Positions 12,301 to 24,932 are shown, numbered from the stretch's first letter. The stretch is 64,000 bases of DNA from Phallus indusiatus (GCA_027605045.1 JAQFWX010000047.1:219646-283645); one strand, 5' to 3'. The notes: generated by a model not told the origin, from the sequence alone. Numbers and translations: made by a program.

Positions 12301-13360
12301 TGAGAAGAAAAATCTGACATTTTGCGAGGATGTGCTGAAGCATGAGCGTCAAGTAAAGTTGCTGGAATAGCCTCGGCCATAACAAAGGGGTGCTGAAAAG
12401 AGACCGGTGAAAGGAGTGGAGTTTTTAACATGTCTTGGTAATTCGCTTCCGCGCGAAAGTGTGGATTATCCGAGCTCATATCGGCTAAAACGCTGGATCT
12501 ACATTAGAGGGCAACACATTATGAAAGCGAGTCAAAAAAAAAAAATTAGTCGAGAGGGGTAAAACGAGGTAAATATATACATATCAAAAAAGGAAGGAGG
12601 ATACGCATAAGTAAAGCATAAAAGAGGATATGATCTAGACCGGCACAGACCTAGTTACGTGAGAAGCCGGCCTAATTGGACTTCTCTCCCTAACAATATC
12701 CAGTTTATCCACATTGTGAGCATGTCTTGGGCTAGAAATGGTGGCTGGATCGGGCAGCTTGGATGTCCTATTGCTATTACCACCCCTGTAATCGTCATGA
12801 AGTCTCTCTTTTATTCGCTTGCCTAAACTCTTATCAGAATGGGCTGAATGCCGCTTGTCGTTTGCGTAAAAGGGACTTGGGCGGATGACAGGCGAGGATT
12901 TATTAGCGGTGTCGGACAAAGACATGAGGGAATGGTGATAATGTGATGAAACACGAAGATCATCCGAAGGTGTAAGAGGGCCATCGGTTGAGGCACGAGA
13001 GGTCCCAGAGATGGAAGAGAGTCCGCGAGAAAAGCGAGGATTATTAGTGTGTGTGAAGTCAAGGTTTATATCCGAGTCTTTCTGTAGCTTCGATACTGGG
13101 ACTGGCACCGGGATAGCATACAAATGCTGAGGAGGATCTTGAATGATATCGGAAGCGCGATTCTTCTTCGACTTCATGCCGAAACGAATGACGGAGGATA
13201 TGTTGAACCGGGACTTGGTAGGAGGAGGACTAGGCATGGGAGACACTTTGGAGCGAGATGGATGAATTGATGAGAGTGTGTCTGCAGATGGCTGCTTATT
13301 GAGCGAGTGAGTATTCCGCCACTGGGCTGGAGAGAGTGGGGGCGAATACACTGTCGCCAT
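9325..13360 (-). CDS. Large serine-rich, intrinsically disordered protein, function unknown
   Basis: I join four long open segments into one gene. Exon 1 starts at ATG 13360 (MATVYSPPLSPAQW) and is followed by a roughly 140-nt intron ending before SSVLADMSSDNP. A second intron near 10690-10765 restores frame into ADKFGSIRVGATSPPS. A third, 10220-10164, joins EEISRI to GDEDTLSFRRR. The result is about 1,250 residues dominated by Ser, Thr and Pro, with an acidic patch (SEDTEGEEEESDIEFVDEED), a basic Arg/Lys/Ser stretch (RSKSKSKSKG) and a C-terminal Tyr/Pro segment (VYNNPYRHPYGYTEPSY). No enzyme domain, signal peptide or membrane segment is visible. Many SP, TP and RxxS sites suggest a phosphorylated regulatory or cytoskeletal protein, but this is inference. 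The first junction uses a weak donor, so two genes remain possible. Confidence 0.6.
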
Positions 13361-13404
13361 GGGTGGTGGGCTGCGACTGGACAGCGAGTGAATCTTGGAA
13401 CGAG

Positions 13405-13440
13405 GGAGAGGAGACGGAAGGAAGGAAGGAAGGAAAGGCC
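13405..13440. repeat. GGAA microsatellite just upstream of the serine-rich gene
   Basis: Short tandem GGAA/AGGA units (about 13418-13436) in the 5' region of the divergently read serine-rich gene. A related imperfect purine tract lies at 13642-13690. On the gene strand these are CCTT/TTCC pyrimidine tracts. Confidence 0.7.
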
Positions 13441-13641
13441 AACGTGAGACTGAGAAGCTGGCGCAAGGAGAAATGGGCTTTGGGAGAGAAAATCACAGAC
13501 CCGAAATAAAGAGAAGGCGTTGATTTGATGGATTAGATGGTGTTGCCTTCTTCGGTGTGATAAGGTGCATATAAGGCGCGGCACAAAAGAGGACGCGAAA
13601 ACAACGGCGGCGGTGACACAGACAACGACGACGAGGATGGC

Positions 13642-13690
13642 GACGGGAAGGAGGAAGAGGAAGGAAGGGAAGGAAGGAAGGAAGAGAGTG
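13642..13690. repeat. Second GGAA/GAGG purine tract
   Basis: Imperfect AGGA/AGGG/GGAA tandem array, about 50 bp, about 300 bp upstream of the serine-rich gene start. Same composition as the array near 13420. Confidence 0.65.
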
Positions 13691-15461
13691 AGAGGAGCGT
13701 GTACATTATTCATACGGTTCATTTCAACTGAGCGGGCGTCTAGTCACTACAGTGCGGGACTTGTCACAAGCAACTGGGGTCGAATTGGCCGGGCACGTGA
13801 GAACATAAACATCATCGGGCGATGGGACTCTTTTGTGACACAAGTGACAGTCACACACTTGCCGCTTTTGTCGAATGTATCAAACACTTTGCGGAGTAAC
13901 CCATCCAATCCTTGATCGGATATATATCCACCGTCTTCCGCTCATTAAATTATCATTATTACAAAGATGCGATCTCACAGAAACATGGAAGACATCTCAC
14001 ATGGTGGCAATGGGTATCCAGGGGAACTCCCAAAAGTGAACGTGCTAAATCAATGTTCTCAGCAATGCCACGACTCAAGTACGTTCTTACTCGGCCCCAG
14101 AAAACGAAACATTCTTTTTTGCTTTTTTTCTTCGGCTAAACTATTGTTGAACATACGCCCCATCTAGCCATTCTGAAACCCATCACCGAAGCAGTCGTCT
14201 ATTTTTCCTTTCATTTTAGCTGACACTTTTGTTGAGCTTAAAAAATTAGAGTTTATTCCGCTATCCATCGCTGTCACTCGTTTCTTTTGTCAACGTACCA
14301 TATTTCAAAAAAAAAAATCAATTATCACCATTCACTATAGACCATCAATTGAATTCACAACCCTTCCCTTCCAGCCAAGAATTCGAACCTATTACTGACG
14401 CAAGACTGACATCTATTAACGGACACCGATTTTAGGAGATTAAAACCAAAGAAGTTCATTTCAACAATTTTTTTTGCTCTTCACGCATTCTAGCATAGCC
14501 TAAGATAGCCATTCTGTGCCATATCGGCACTCGTGCCGGGTCCAACATGCTATTAACTGCTCTAGCACCTCTCCTCTCTTCCTCTCATACACACACAACC
14601 CTGGCGGAACAACCATATCAACTATTGAGGATCAGTGTAGCATTTTTCACCCACTGAGATTTACCTTGTTTCAGCTTACTAATGAGATGGGATAGCAGAC
14701 CGCAGTCCAATTTCAGTGATTTATTCAGAGTGACATGTATGATATTCCTCTTCAAGTCTGGTTCAGGTTAAAATAAAATACTAATCAATACCGCCATCAT
14801 CATCATTATCATATCATCGTCATCACTGGCCTATAACTTATATACCGATCGAGGAGACCCTTCAAGACCGTTATTACGCTCAACTCGGAACTCCGAGTCC
14901 GACGCCTTTGAGCATGCAAACTAGCAACATATCTACGGGAGCACATGCCCGTAGCTATGAAGTCTATCCTAGTCTATCCCATACAGGGTGTACGATCCAT
15001 GCAATACGGGATTTACGTAACGAGTTGAGCCTGCCTCATCAAAGATGGTGATGTGGTTGCGACTCACTCGAGAAGGATTTCCACCTGACATCAGGTACCA
15101 CATCGAAACACTGGCATACTGTACATATTACACACGAATGAGAAAATCATCGTTTGAAAGTGGAGATATCTTCATCAAAATCAAAATCAAAATCAAACAT
15201 CTAAATTTCCAAAAGTGTCACATTAAAAATGAGTGATTATCATCATCAATATGTCACTTAGAAGTTTGGCTTGATTTAAATATATGTACATACATATAAT
15301 ACGACCCACATTGTATACATACAACAGACAGACAAACTGACACTTCCCCATATGTACAGTGTAAGCAGAGCGTCGAAAACTGAACTAGTTTAGACTCCCC
15401 GGATCATGACGCCTTCGATCTAATACTGAAGTGGGAGAAACGCCCAACCAGAAGACTTTCC
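13691..15461. other. Gene-free region between two minus-strand genes
   Basis: With the flanking repeats, roughly 2.1 kb without a supported gene. It holds ATC/ATCATT repeats (14795-14828), an ATCAAA tandem run (15173-15199) and a short inverted arrangement (CGGAACTCCG, 14886-14895). Open frames are short and lack family resemblance. It should contain the promoter of the serine-rich gene on its left side. Confidence 0.5.
15173..15199. repeat. ATCAAA tandem repeat
   Basis: About four consecutive copies of a six-base ATCAAA-type unit in otherwise unannotated sequence. Confidence 0.7.
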
Positions 15462-17635
15462 TCAACAAGCCATCTCACTGTGTGAACTGACAGGTGCGAA
15501 CTTTCTAGCCTTAGAAAGGTATCTTTCATAGCGTCGACGACCTCGTTCAATGACTACGTCATAATAATAAAGTTTCGTTCGCTCTTCGCCGGAAGGGGGA
15601 ATCCTCAAGCCCATTTTGATATCACCCTTCGTTTCACGTTCAGCCTGAAAGATAAACATTTGTTATTATTCATGCATCAAAAATCAGAGAAACGAAAAAA
15701 AAAACAACACACAGTCTGTGTAACCGAATTAAATTTCTCATTATAATAGTGAATGAACGAAGACCACTTACCGTCGGAGCCGACTCGGGGGTTTTACAAC
15801 TGCGAGTCCCTTTAGAAACTTTTTTGAAAGCGGGAGAACTCAATCTAAGTCTTTCCCATATTTTGCGCTTCTTTGTTTTAGTGCTTTTACCCAACGAAGC
15901 AGTGTCCTTCTCAATAGTGTTATTCACCGAGGAGGCTGTATCAGTAATTCCAGATGCAAGAGTGATTGGGTGCAATTGAGCGGTTTCCATCATGTTGACT
16001 TCTGCTGAGCGAAGAGCGCATTCGTCGGGATGCGCAGCCATCTTTACCGGCGTATTATTCGGACACCTACTAAGGACGTGTCTCTCATCCTCGGTCGCAT
16101 CCGGGAGTTTGCTATCGTCGCGCGCTAGATTCTCATTGTCGTCGTGGTTCGCGAAAAGGCGCGGGAGTTGAGAAACAAGCGAGAACATTTCAAAATCATT
16201 TTCCAAAGCTGGGTACGACTGAGCAGCGGCAATTTGCTCACGTCTAAGGCCTCGTAGAGTGCGAGCGTTCTGTCTTAAACGGTGCTTTTCGTATACTGGA
16301 ATTTGAATATCGGGAATACACAAATTAGAAGAACTGTCTGTGATTCTTTGTTCTCGGTTATCATTGCCAAGTTGACCTGCAGAGTCTAGCCCGGGCAATT
16401 CATGACTAGTTATTCCACATTGAGTCAAGTCATCCGAAAAGACAGCTTTATTTGGTCCAGAATCATAGCAGACATCGGATCCAGTGTTAACGGAAGAAGC
16501 GCGCAAGTCCGCTCCAGAAGCAGAGAACCAAGAAGAAAAACGAGAAGACTGAGCAGTAATACCAACAAGAGGTGGTATTAGACTCCGCGGAGTTGTTTCG
16601 CTCTCAGCGTTACTTGGCTTTATGGTGTCAGGTGTTCGACTGACCTTTAAATTTATTTTAGCCAGGTTACGCAGAGATCGAGATGTAATCAGCTTTAGAT
16701 TTGATTTTGCTTTTTTTACAATGTTCAATGCAGTAGAAGTGTTTTTTAGTTCACTTGTTGAGAAAAGAGGAACAGCTGCAGCAGAAAGATGAGAAGACAC
16801 AGTATCCACAGTAGGTATATTCGTAGAATGAGTGAATGATCGCCGGGAAGGTAAATCTGATTGTACGAGCTTAGACGGTGGACCAGAAGCAGTACTCCCA
16901 AGCGCCTGACTACTCGGAAGTGCAGAGACCAGACCAGATAGACGCGCTTTAGGTGCAGGTGCTGCTGTGTTGTCCCAAGAAGCAAACAGAAAAGACGTAG
17001 GAAAGCTGGACACACTACACGAAAAATCTAGAATGTCGGTCCAGATAGTCGAAGCAGATAAAGACATTCCAAGCTTTGGTTGTTTTGGTTTCGTCTGAAG
17101 GGGGCGACACGCATTCAGGTTTGCAGGAATTACCGTCAAGGCGCTGTTTTGAATTGGTGAAGGGTCTTCGCTTTTGGGTATAGGTTCGGTATGTTTAAAG
17201 GTATCAGCCTGTGGGGTATCGTCTAAAAAACAGCGTGGATTGAGCAATTCATATCTTTGAATGCCGGACTTACCTGAGACAATGCTATCATCTATATTAT
17301 CCACTAAGAGCCCTCTTTTGACTAGTACGCCAATTGAAGGTAAAGAGACGCTTGAGGATACACGAAAGCTGTCATTGTCGCTAGTGAGAAAAGAATTGAC
17401 AGGGGGTATACAAAGTTGATAATTAGCCCAATGCGAGGACAAAGACTGTGCTGAAGGGCAAGAATAAAGCTATATAACAGTATAGTTTCAGGAGTTTGGA
17501 ACAAAAAGAAATAACGCACGGAAGGAGAGGAATAATCTTTGAGAGATAACGTTGAATTGGATTGCTACCACGAAAGAAGTTTGATATTGGAACATTATGA
17601 ATTGATTCAAGAGTGCTTACTACTAGGGCTGTCAT
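15462..17635 (-). CDS. Large Ser/Thr-rich protein, function unknown
   Basis: Main exon open from about 17450 to 15775, then a roughly 120-nt intron (donor GTAAGT after ESAPT), and a conserved-looking last exon AERETKGDIKMGLRIPPSGE, then ERTKLYYYDVVIERGRRRYE, stop at 15462. The long exon has no usable ATG at its 5' end. I place the start at ATG 17635 (MFDDSPS), joined through a 45-nt exon to the QSLSSHWANYQLCIPP segment; both added introns have GT/AG ends and keep frame. A basic cluster (KKAKSNLKLITSRSLRNLAK) and a C-terminal KTKKRKIWERLRLSSPAFKK are the main landmarks. The product, about 600-650 residues, is probably disordered and possibly nuclear. I do not recognise the family. Confidence 0.55.
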
Positions 17636-17980
17636 CGAACATAAAAATGGAGTAAAGACCGTGGTGATGAAATCGTATGTGGGCAATGTTGTCGAAGAGA
17701 CTGTCCAACAAACGGCCAAACCGGGCGGTCGCACGCATCACGTGTAAAGCTAGTGAGGGACAGTGACAAACCAACCACTGGCACTGCCGCACTCTCGAGC
17801 TCCTAACGAACTTCTTCTAGATAAGTAGGGCTCTAACTCGTTTCTTTGGCCAGACGGAAAAAAAAGATTCGGAAATTTTTCATCTCCAGCACCATCAATT
17901 AAATTTGCCGAAGCAGCCAGCCTCTGTCCCACGACGTTGACGTTAAACGACCACACTCAGGCTGCTGCTCTCTGTCAGCC

Positions 17981-19377
17981 ATGGCAATTCTCTCCTCTCC
18001 TCTTCAAATTTTGACTTCAACGCCACCAGCTACACGCACATTCACAGCGCTACTCATTTCTATTTCATTAGCGTATTATTGGCTACAGTGGCGCGCATCT
18101 GGAGACTGGCTAGGACACCCTCAAATCCCGTATCTCACCCTCGTTCCTGGGATAAGTTGGATATACCCATGGACTTTCCTTACATCTTCTTTTGTCGAAA
18201 AAAGTGTCATCGAGGTATGCAACTGATCCCGTGGATCTCATTTGTAAACCGCTCGCTCACTCAATTAAATCTAGCTGGCGTTCTCCCTTATTTCTCTTCC
18301 TGTGACATTACGCTATCTCGAACGTCTTTGGGGAACCGTTGAAACTTTTAAATTCATAGGAATCGTACTTATTATATCAAATATCGTCGCTTTTGCTGTT
18401 TCCTGGATTGAATTCGAGGTATTGGGTCTAGAAACTCTCATGTGCGCATACGTCATTCATGTTCATTTTTGAAAATGACGCAAAAGTGCTAAAAACACCT
18501 CCTTTCGTACTTATAGTTATGGGGTAGAATATCATGGGCAGATGGCTTTACAAACAGCAGTGTTGGTGGCGTTTACGCAAATGATACCCGAGCATCAGGT
18601 TCAATTATTTGGAGTGCTAAAAGTGCGCGTGAAGGTACTGTCCATTTTTCTTGACATAAATGGTTGCCCAGCCGGTGATTCTCACTTTCTACCTGTCTCC
18701 TTAAAGCGACTACCGATGGCATATGTTACATTTTCTACTGTTCTGTGCTTAATGGGATATCAAGATCCGTTTATCCTTATACAATTCGGCTGGCTTGTTT
18801 CTTGGTTTTATCTACGTTTCTATAAACTCACGGGCGGCGATACTGGACCAGTGGAATATGGAGATCGCAGCGAAACGTTTGCATTCGTACATTGGTTCCC
18901 TCCATTCCTGCAGTAAGATAACTCCCTGGCATTTCTTTGACCCGCACACTGATTCGAACGTCAAATCAGCTATCCGATATCTATAGCGTCCGATTTCACA
19001 TATAACCTCTGTCTTCGCATAAAACTTGTCAAACCACACTCCAGCGCCCTTTCAGATATTGAATCACCGTACTCAGTACCTGGAGGTGCACGCGCCGAAG
19101 CGGAGAGACGAAGGTTTGTCGCCACCTTGCATGTTCAGCAACACAACAAACTAATGCATTTCGTAAAAACAGAGCTTTAGCACTAAAAGCCCTAGACCAA
19201 CGTCTCGCCAATCCTGGTCTAAACCCTGGGGCAACTACATCAAACCCATCGCGATCGAATAGTGTATCACCGAATATACACGCACCTAAAGCCAGCCTGG
19301 GAGGTAATAACAGCTCTTCTAGAGTGGCGCCAGAAGGCGAAGCAGATTTGGGTGTATCCTCTGAAAATAAAAATTAG
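17981..19377 (+). CDS. TMEM115/DUF1751 rhomboid-like Golgi membrane protein
   Basis: TMEM115 family members are multi-pass Golgi proteins with a rhomboid-like fold but no protease activity, linked to retrograde Golgi-ER traffic. Seen: ATG 17981 (MAILSSPLQIL), a hydrophobic N-terminal helix (TFTALLISISLAYYWLQW), LTLVPGISWIYPWTFLTSSF, the family signature LRYLERLWGTVETFKFIGIV, a Gly/Gln/Met segment YHGQMALQTAVLVAFTQMIP, two further helices, and FILIQFGWLVSWFYLRFYKL. A juxtamembrane segment follows, ending DRSETFAFVHWFPPFLQ. The C-terminal tail (ALKALDQRLANPGLNPG, then Ser/Asn/Gly) is polar and cytosolic. Stop at 19375-19377. Several introns of about 50-70 nt. The last intron before the RAEAERR segment is placed only approximately. 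Confidence 0.8.
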
Positions 19378-19574
19378 ATACCAGCTACCGCGAGACAAGT
19401 AGTCTATCATGAATTCTTTATTTTTGCAAATAGCGTTTGTTTAATTAATATATGTTATTTCTCTCAAAATACGTTTTGCAAGTCTATTACTTTAAAATTC
19501 TTCGATAACTTTTACAACCAACATTTGTAATTTTAGGATTACACTCGGAGATACATACATACGTATCTACTTGC

Positions 19575-21655
19575 TCAAGGTGATAGACGCTTCGGGTCTC
19601 TGGGGAACAACGATGCTCTTCTAATGTTATTCAACTTGAGGAAAAGCATCAAAACCCGCTCGAGACCTATAATCGATCGTCAGACAAAGACATTTGAGGT
19701 AAGAATAATATTAACTCACCGATACCTCCTCCGGCATGTGGTGGACACCCGAGCCTGAAGGCATCCACGTAAGCTTGCATCGATGCAGGATCAATGCCTT
19801 TCTCTTGCATCTTTCGAATCAACAAGTCAGGGTCATGAATACGCTGGGCTCCAGATAGAATCTCTTCACCACGCATGAAGAAGTCATACGAGTTTGAGAG
19901 AGTGGGATCTTCGGGGTCGGGCATCGTGTAGAAGGGACGCAGCTCCAACGGAAATTTATCAATGATAAAGTAATCCGTGTCATATTTCTCCAGGATTATT
20001 CGACCAAGACGCTTCTCGTTTGTAGTGCTGAAACTCGTGTCAGTACAATCCGGAACTGCAATCACCTCTCAAGACTCACTTGATATCGTCGAGGGTCTCT
20101 CTTTCTACTCCATCCGCGACAAGCAAGTCGACCGCCTCTTTGAATGTCAACTTCAGAGTTTCTTCCTTCCATTTGAATGGCTCGGCAGGAAATTGCTTTC
20201 CTATGGTGGCGATATCTTTAGAATAATTCTCCGTGAGACCTTTGAAGATGCTTTTCAACATCCCGTCAATCAAATCCATAACTTCGTGATAATGTTCTTC
20301 AAACGCCATCTCGAGATCCAGCCCAATGAACTCAGTCAAGTGACGATGTGTATTTGAGTCTTCAGCACGGAAAACGGGACCGATTTCAAAGACACGCTCG
20401 AAATCTGCTGCAATGCACATCTGCTTGTGAAGCTGGGGTGATTGTGCCAAAAATGCATCCCCTAGGAAGACTGCTTCAGCTTCATCCGATATTTTTTAGT
20501 TGTGCAACCAACCTTTGAAGTACCCAACCTTGAAAACGCTAGCGCCTGACTCCGTAGCTGCTCCTTGAAGTTTTGGACTGTGGATTTCCGTAAAGCCTTT
20601 AGATCGTAAAAATGACGAGAAAAGCTCGGTGACGGCTGATTGAACTTTGAACACCGCTTGATTCGTTTGCGTCTGCAAAATTCTTAACATTTGGGAAGAG
20701 ATTCCAAAAAAGCATGACGTACGCGTAAATCCACGATACGGTTGTCCAATCGAGTGTCAAGAAGCACCCTAGTGAATTGAGTGTCCTCTTTGTCAAACTC
20801 GCTTTCTGGACGTGACGCATCTTCCACCGAGAACGGTAATCTGATTTGCGGTGAAGCTTCTACATGAATCTATGCACAAACCTTTAGCTGCATCAAGCTA
20901 CCATAGGGAATCAGACTCACCTGGCTAACCAAGATTTCTACATTTCCAACGGTAGCACTTTTGACTTCTTCTTTTGGTATTTGTACTGTCCCTTCGACCA
21001 ACACGATACTCTCGTCTGCCAAAGAGCCAACCCATTTGACCATTTGCTTTGAGATCTTCTCCGGAGTGACGATGACCAATGCCTGCACCGACTCTGTCCT
21101 TTGGCGAAGGTTCAAAAAGACCATCTTACTACCTTGTGCACGTGAAGTATTGACACGTGCACGGAAAAAGACAGTCTCTTTCTCCTGGTTTGGTGATAGA
21201 GTTGCGATGGAAATCCGTGAACGTCCTGCAATAAGTCTGCATGAATGCTACTGATATCGAAATAGATTGTCCTACCAGATTTCTCTTTTGATTGGTTCAA
21301 TGGCAATACTCCATACTTCTCTGCTAAAGTTCAAGTCACTATTCCGCGATCGATCAAGATATAAGAAAACAAGCTAACACGAAAAGTCCTGTGCAAGTTA
21401 TTAAGATCAGTAAGACTACCATGTGTTATCATTCGGAAGCTTATACAAACCACTTCAGCATCGCCTCGAGCTTTCCGCTCCTCAGCTTCTTTAGCTAATC
21501 GCTCTGCTTTCTTCTTTTCTTTCTCTGCCTCTTTCGCACGTTTCTTTAACTCGCTCTTGGATGGTCCTGTTTCGCTGACAGCTGATTAGACACAAATCGA
21601 ACGGTGTGATGAATGAGATTTACCCAGCTGGCTGATCTGCTTGAGGTTCTGACAT
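19575..21655 (-). CDS. DPS1: Cytosolic aspartyl-tRNA synthetase
   Basis: Class IIb synthetase charging tRNA-Asp in the cytosol. Seen: ATG 21655 ([11 protein letters not shown]), a Lys/Glu/Ala-rich N-terminal helix ([20 protein letters not shown]) typical of eukaryotic AspRS, the OB-fold anticodon-binding part (about 21250-20900), then the catalytic domain. The latter has [17 protein letters not shown] spliced to [13 protein letters not shown], motif 2 in [34 protein letters not shown] and motif 3 in [15 protein letters not shown]. The C-terminus is [18 protein letters not shown] with stop at 19575. About eight short introns. It is divergent from what used to be, or still is in the second unit, an aspartate aminotransferase promoter. 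This is the only complete copy: a truncated relic lies at 25498-25829. Confidence 0.92.
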
Positions 21656-21957
21656 TGTGGTAGTATAAACAATAAGATAAAGTGCAGACCACGATATGAC
21701 TCGGAAATCCAAGCACAAGATCTATGATTTTCGGTGTGACTCGGCATGACTCGGCTTACCCAAATGGGAGTTGCCGTGTTGAGTCTCCGCGCAAAGTGTT
21801 TCTCTTGCGCCCGAATTTTGGTCTGCTGAGCACTCCTCAAACCTGTGATCGATGTGATCTGTAATGATAATTCGGTATTGTTCAAAAATCCATAAAACAA
21901 AATTCCAATTAGCCAGTTTGAAGAGCTTCCGGCACCGGACACAGGACTTCGGCGTCA
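21656..21957. promoter_or_regulatory. AspRS upstream region, copy of the AspRS/AAT bidirectional promoter
   Basis: This region is clearly related to 25830-26130, which separates the AspRS relic from the aspartate aminotransferase. Blocks such as GTTGAGTCTCCGCGCAAAG and CACAGGACTTCGGCGTCAG are kept in both. In this copy the homology stops near 21957, where the aminotransferase has been deleted and IPI1-derived sequence begins. Confidence 0.65.
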
Positions 21958-22170
21958 GCTTCGAAGATTGGCTTAAAACGTGGTCAAGACTCGAGGTATA
22001 TGGTCCATGATCTTGAAAGGCCGGTGCAGAACTTCGAGGTGCTGTTGAACGGTCCCTTGTCGACGCGAAGAATACTGTATTGGTTATAATATACGGCATC
22101 GTGTCGATGATTTTTGAGACTGATTAGTGATTACCACACGATTGAACACCGGCTTTTAGCCTATCGATGA
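21958..22170 (+). pseudogene. Relic of the IPI1 last exon and 3' flank
   Basis: The segment closely matches 30692-30915, i.e. the last about 110 coding bases of IPI1 plus its 3' flank. The block encoding VHDYEKAGAG in the real gene is present, but one A is lost in the AAAGG run, shifting the frame. The ATTGGTTATAATATACG end and the following downstream stretch are also conserved. It has no upstream exons. It is what remains of an IPI1 copy after deletion of the aminotransferase and most of IPI1 from duplication unit 1. Confidence 0.8.
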
Positions 22171-22462
22171 AGTTCATTAGCGTGTGGTGTATCTCATCTA
22201 TGAAATCTGTATCTGTGATTCATTTGTTAAATATGACAAGGGAGAAGCATCATTTTGGTTAGTTTCTCGCTTTTAGTCTCGTGACCCTCCGTAGCAACCG
22301 CAGACGATACGAATCGCGAGTGTACGGAATAATAAGAAGTATTAAATACACATTGTTTTGCCCCGTATAAATGGGAGCCTATTAATGAAAAAATAGTGTA
22401 TATCATCCTATCTACGTTTTTTCGTTATCACCTTTGATAGAGAAATTATTACAGAACAAAAC

Positions 22463-24932
22463 TCAAATCCATTGCCAAATTCTCTCTATGAAGTTTCGTG
22501 GAGGCGGTTCGTCGTAACTAAGAACAAATTCAATAGATGAATAATTAAAAAGGGAAATCCAAGGATACGCACGTCGCTTCGATGATTTTATCTAACCCAC
22601 TGAAGAAATCCATATCTTCTGGTGAGACCATCGGTTGTCGATACAAAAAGTATCGAGCTCCAAAGTAGAGAACGGGAAATAAAGCGAAAGGTAGGTAATT
22701 AGTTACAAAGGTATCTGTAGCCCATTCTACAACGAAGATATCGAGTTTGTTTCACATCAAAAGATTGAAAAATTAGCTTACGGCCTTTTAAAAAGACTCT
22801 AGCGCCACTAAAAAAGCAGACTGTCAATGTGGAGATGATCGTGTACCATGCAGCATAGGGTTGGAAAGGAGACTTGTAGGGAAGACTGTCTCTAGAAATT
22901 CCCTGCGCTTTCAGTCCGGCGTAGAATCGGAGGTACGTGAACGCGATGCTAAACCAGCCCATCAGTCCCGCAATGGCAGTCTATAATCTATCGTTCCACT
23001 CCGGCTCTTTAGAGTTGAGGTTGGATAGACTACTCACCATATTGACAAACCAACCGAAAACGCGACCTGCACCTGCATTGGTTCCCATGTATGCTAGGGT
23101 ACACGTAAGTTTTCAAAATTAATACTTGAGCTGACGCGTATATCATTACCTAGAAGACCTATACTTGCGCTTGCGACTACAGAGATAAGAGGCAAGCCCC
23201 GTTTTGTGGTGTACGCCATGATTTTAGGAGCATTTCCAGATATAGCCAAAGAATCTAAGTAAGAAAATATTAGTTTTTCATGATCGTCCTCGGAAACGTT
23301 GAGATGCTGACAGAGTGCTCGTGAGCTGACGTATATACCACTTGAAGCAGCGGACCACGCAGAGGTGAGTAGACAAGCGTTGATTATAGATGGTAGTCCT
23401 TTGATTCCCGATCTCACGATTCTACCAAAAAGTTTTGGCCTTGTTTAAACTAGTGAGAAGCTACAACATACGCAATGACGAATGGAGACGCTGCTGCATC
23501 CTCGACTTGAAGATTCAGGCTTGGACTGTCGGACGGCACCAGGAGACCAATGATAAATGTGCCTCCAATGTAAAAGAGTAATAGGCGTATGTAGACTCGT
23601 TTTATGGCTTTGGGAAGGTTTTTTCCTTACGCGAAGTACGATCATTGATATACAGTATATCAGAACAAAGATATCCGAGGACAGAACTTACGAGGGTTTC
23701 TGGCTTCTCCGGCGGCAAGTGCTACAACCTCAGTCCCAATATAAGAGAATGCCGCCTGTGTCATAGCTAACCACCTAGAAAACCAGAACAACTTCTTTCA
23801 GCGAAACTAATATCAAGAAAAGATTATGCAGAAATATTACCATCCGAGGAAACGTCCTGTGGCACCAGGAACGTTATTTGCTTGTACGAATGGCCCAGGT
23901 TTTTTCCAAAATCTGAAGCCGATTCGATCGTGATCTGGGCCTCCGCCCAGGTCGAGAACAATCCCGAGAATAATGAGACCCGTGATGGTGAGAACTTTGA
24001 TAGATGCAAAGTAAAATTCGCATTCTCCGTATAAACCTATCAATATATGCGTAAGATAATGAATGAAAAGAAAGGCGTCTCATATATAAATGTATATGAA
24101 AGAATACCAACCAGCGCCGAATAAGTTGATTATTACGACAACCACAAAGAATATTGTGATCCATACTGCGTTGTTGACAGATTTATTCCAGAAGTTTATC
24201 AGAATAGAAGATGCGCTAAATTCGGTTGGCGAAAGCAAAACCCTAGGAGGAGATTGGCGTAGTGTTTTTAGCTTGGAAAAACAGCGGAGTCAATGAGTGA
24301 AAAGCACGAACCAATTATACCAATAATTCCAGCCCATAGCAAACGAGAAACTTTGATTGACAAATCGCTCCGCGAGTTTAATAAAACCACCAGAGATGGG
24401 AAGGTAAGCAATCATTTCTCCGACACATATCATGGTTGAATAACACATAGATCCAACACTAGGTTCAAAATAAGGAAAACGCGGAAAAGGAAGCACGAAA
24501 GTGACGGGACATACATCATATAAGCCAACAGAAGCCCGACAGGACCGCCATTTCGCAGAGGAGTGCTTTTAGGACAAAGATGGTAAAATCAAGATGGCAT
24601 CATGGCGGAAGAACTAAAGAACTTACGCGGTGCCCAAAAATAGACCGGTGCCGATAACACCTACACAAATCAAAAGAGACATAATCTCAAGCAGGTACTA
24701 CATATCACCAGAATTCGATAACTAACCTCCAATACTTCAAAGGAAATGATTCAAGTATAAGAACATGGCCAGCCAATGAGAAATGGTATACATACCTAAT
24801 CATGGCAATGTGTCGACTTTTCAGCTGTCGTTTGAGACCAGGACCCGAGGAAGTCTCGAGATCGATCTCATGACTTCCTTTGGAGGAGACGACGTCTCTG
24901 TCGTCTTTGTCTTTCTCTGGGGATCGACCCAT
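22463..24932 (-). CDS. Amino acid permease 1 (fungal APC/YAT family)
   Basis: Twelve-helix plasma-membrane proton symporter of the yeast amino acid transporter family. Seen: ATG 24932 (MGRSPEKDKDDRDV), cytosolic N-tail ending LKRQLKSRHIAMIR, then GVIGTGLFLGTA and NGGPVGLLLAYM, CYSTMICVGEMIAYLPISGG, FVNQSFSFAMGWNYWYNW, GLIILGIVLDLGGGPDHDRI, ATGRFLGWWLAMTQAAFSYI followed by GTEVVALAAGEARNPRKNLP (family signature), SACLL-type helix, and the C-terminal YDEPPPRNFIERIWQWI with stop at 22463. Around ten introns of about 50-60 nt. Substrate cannot be told from sequence. Nearly identical in layout to the gene at 31393-33850; both belong to a tandem segmental duplication. Confidence 0.88.

Noticed and set aside
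14380..14400. ATTCGAACC-like tRNA B-box
   Set aside because: No matching A-box, acceptor stem or cloverleaf could be drawn around it on either strand.
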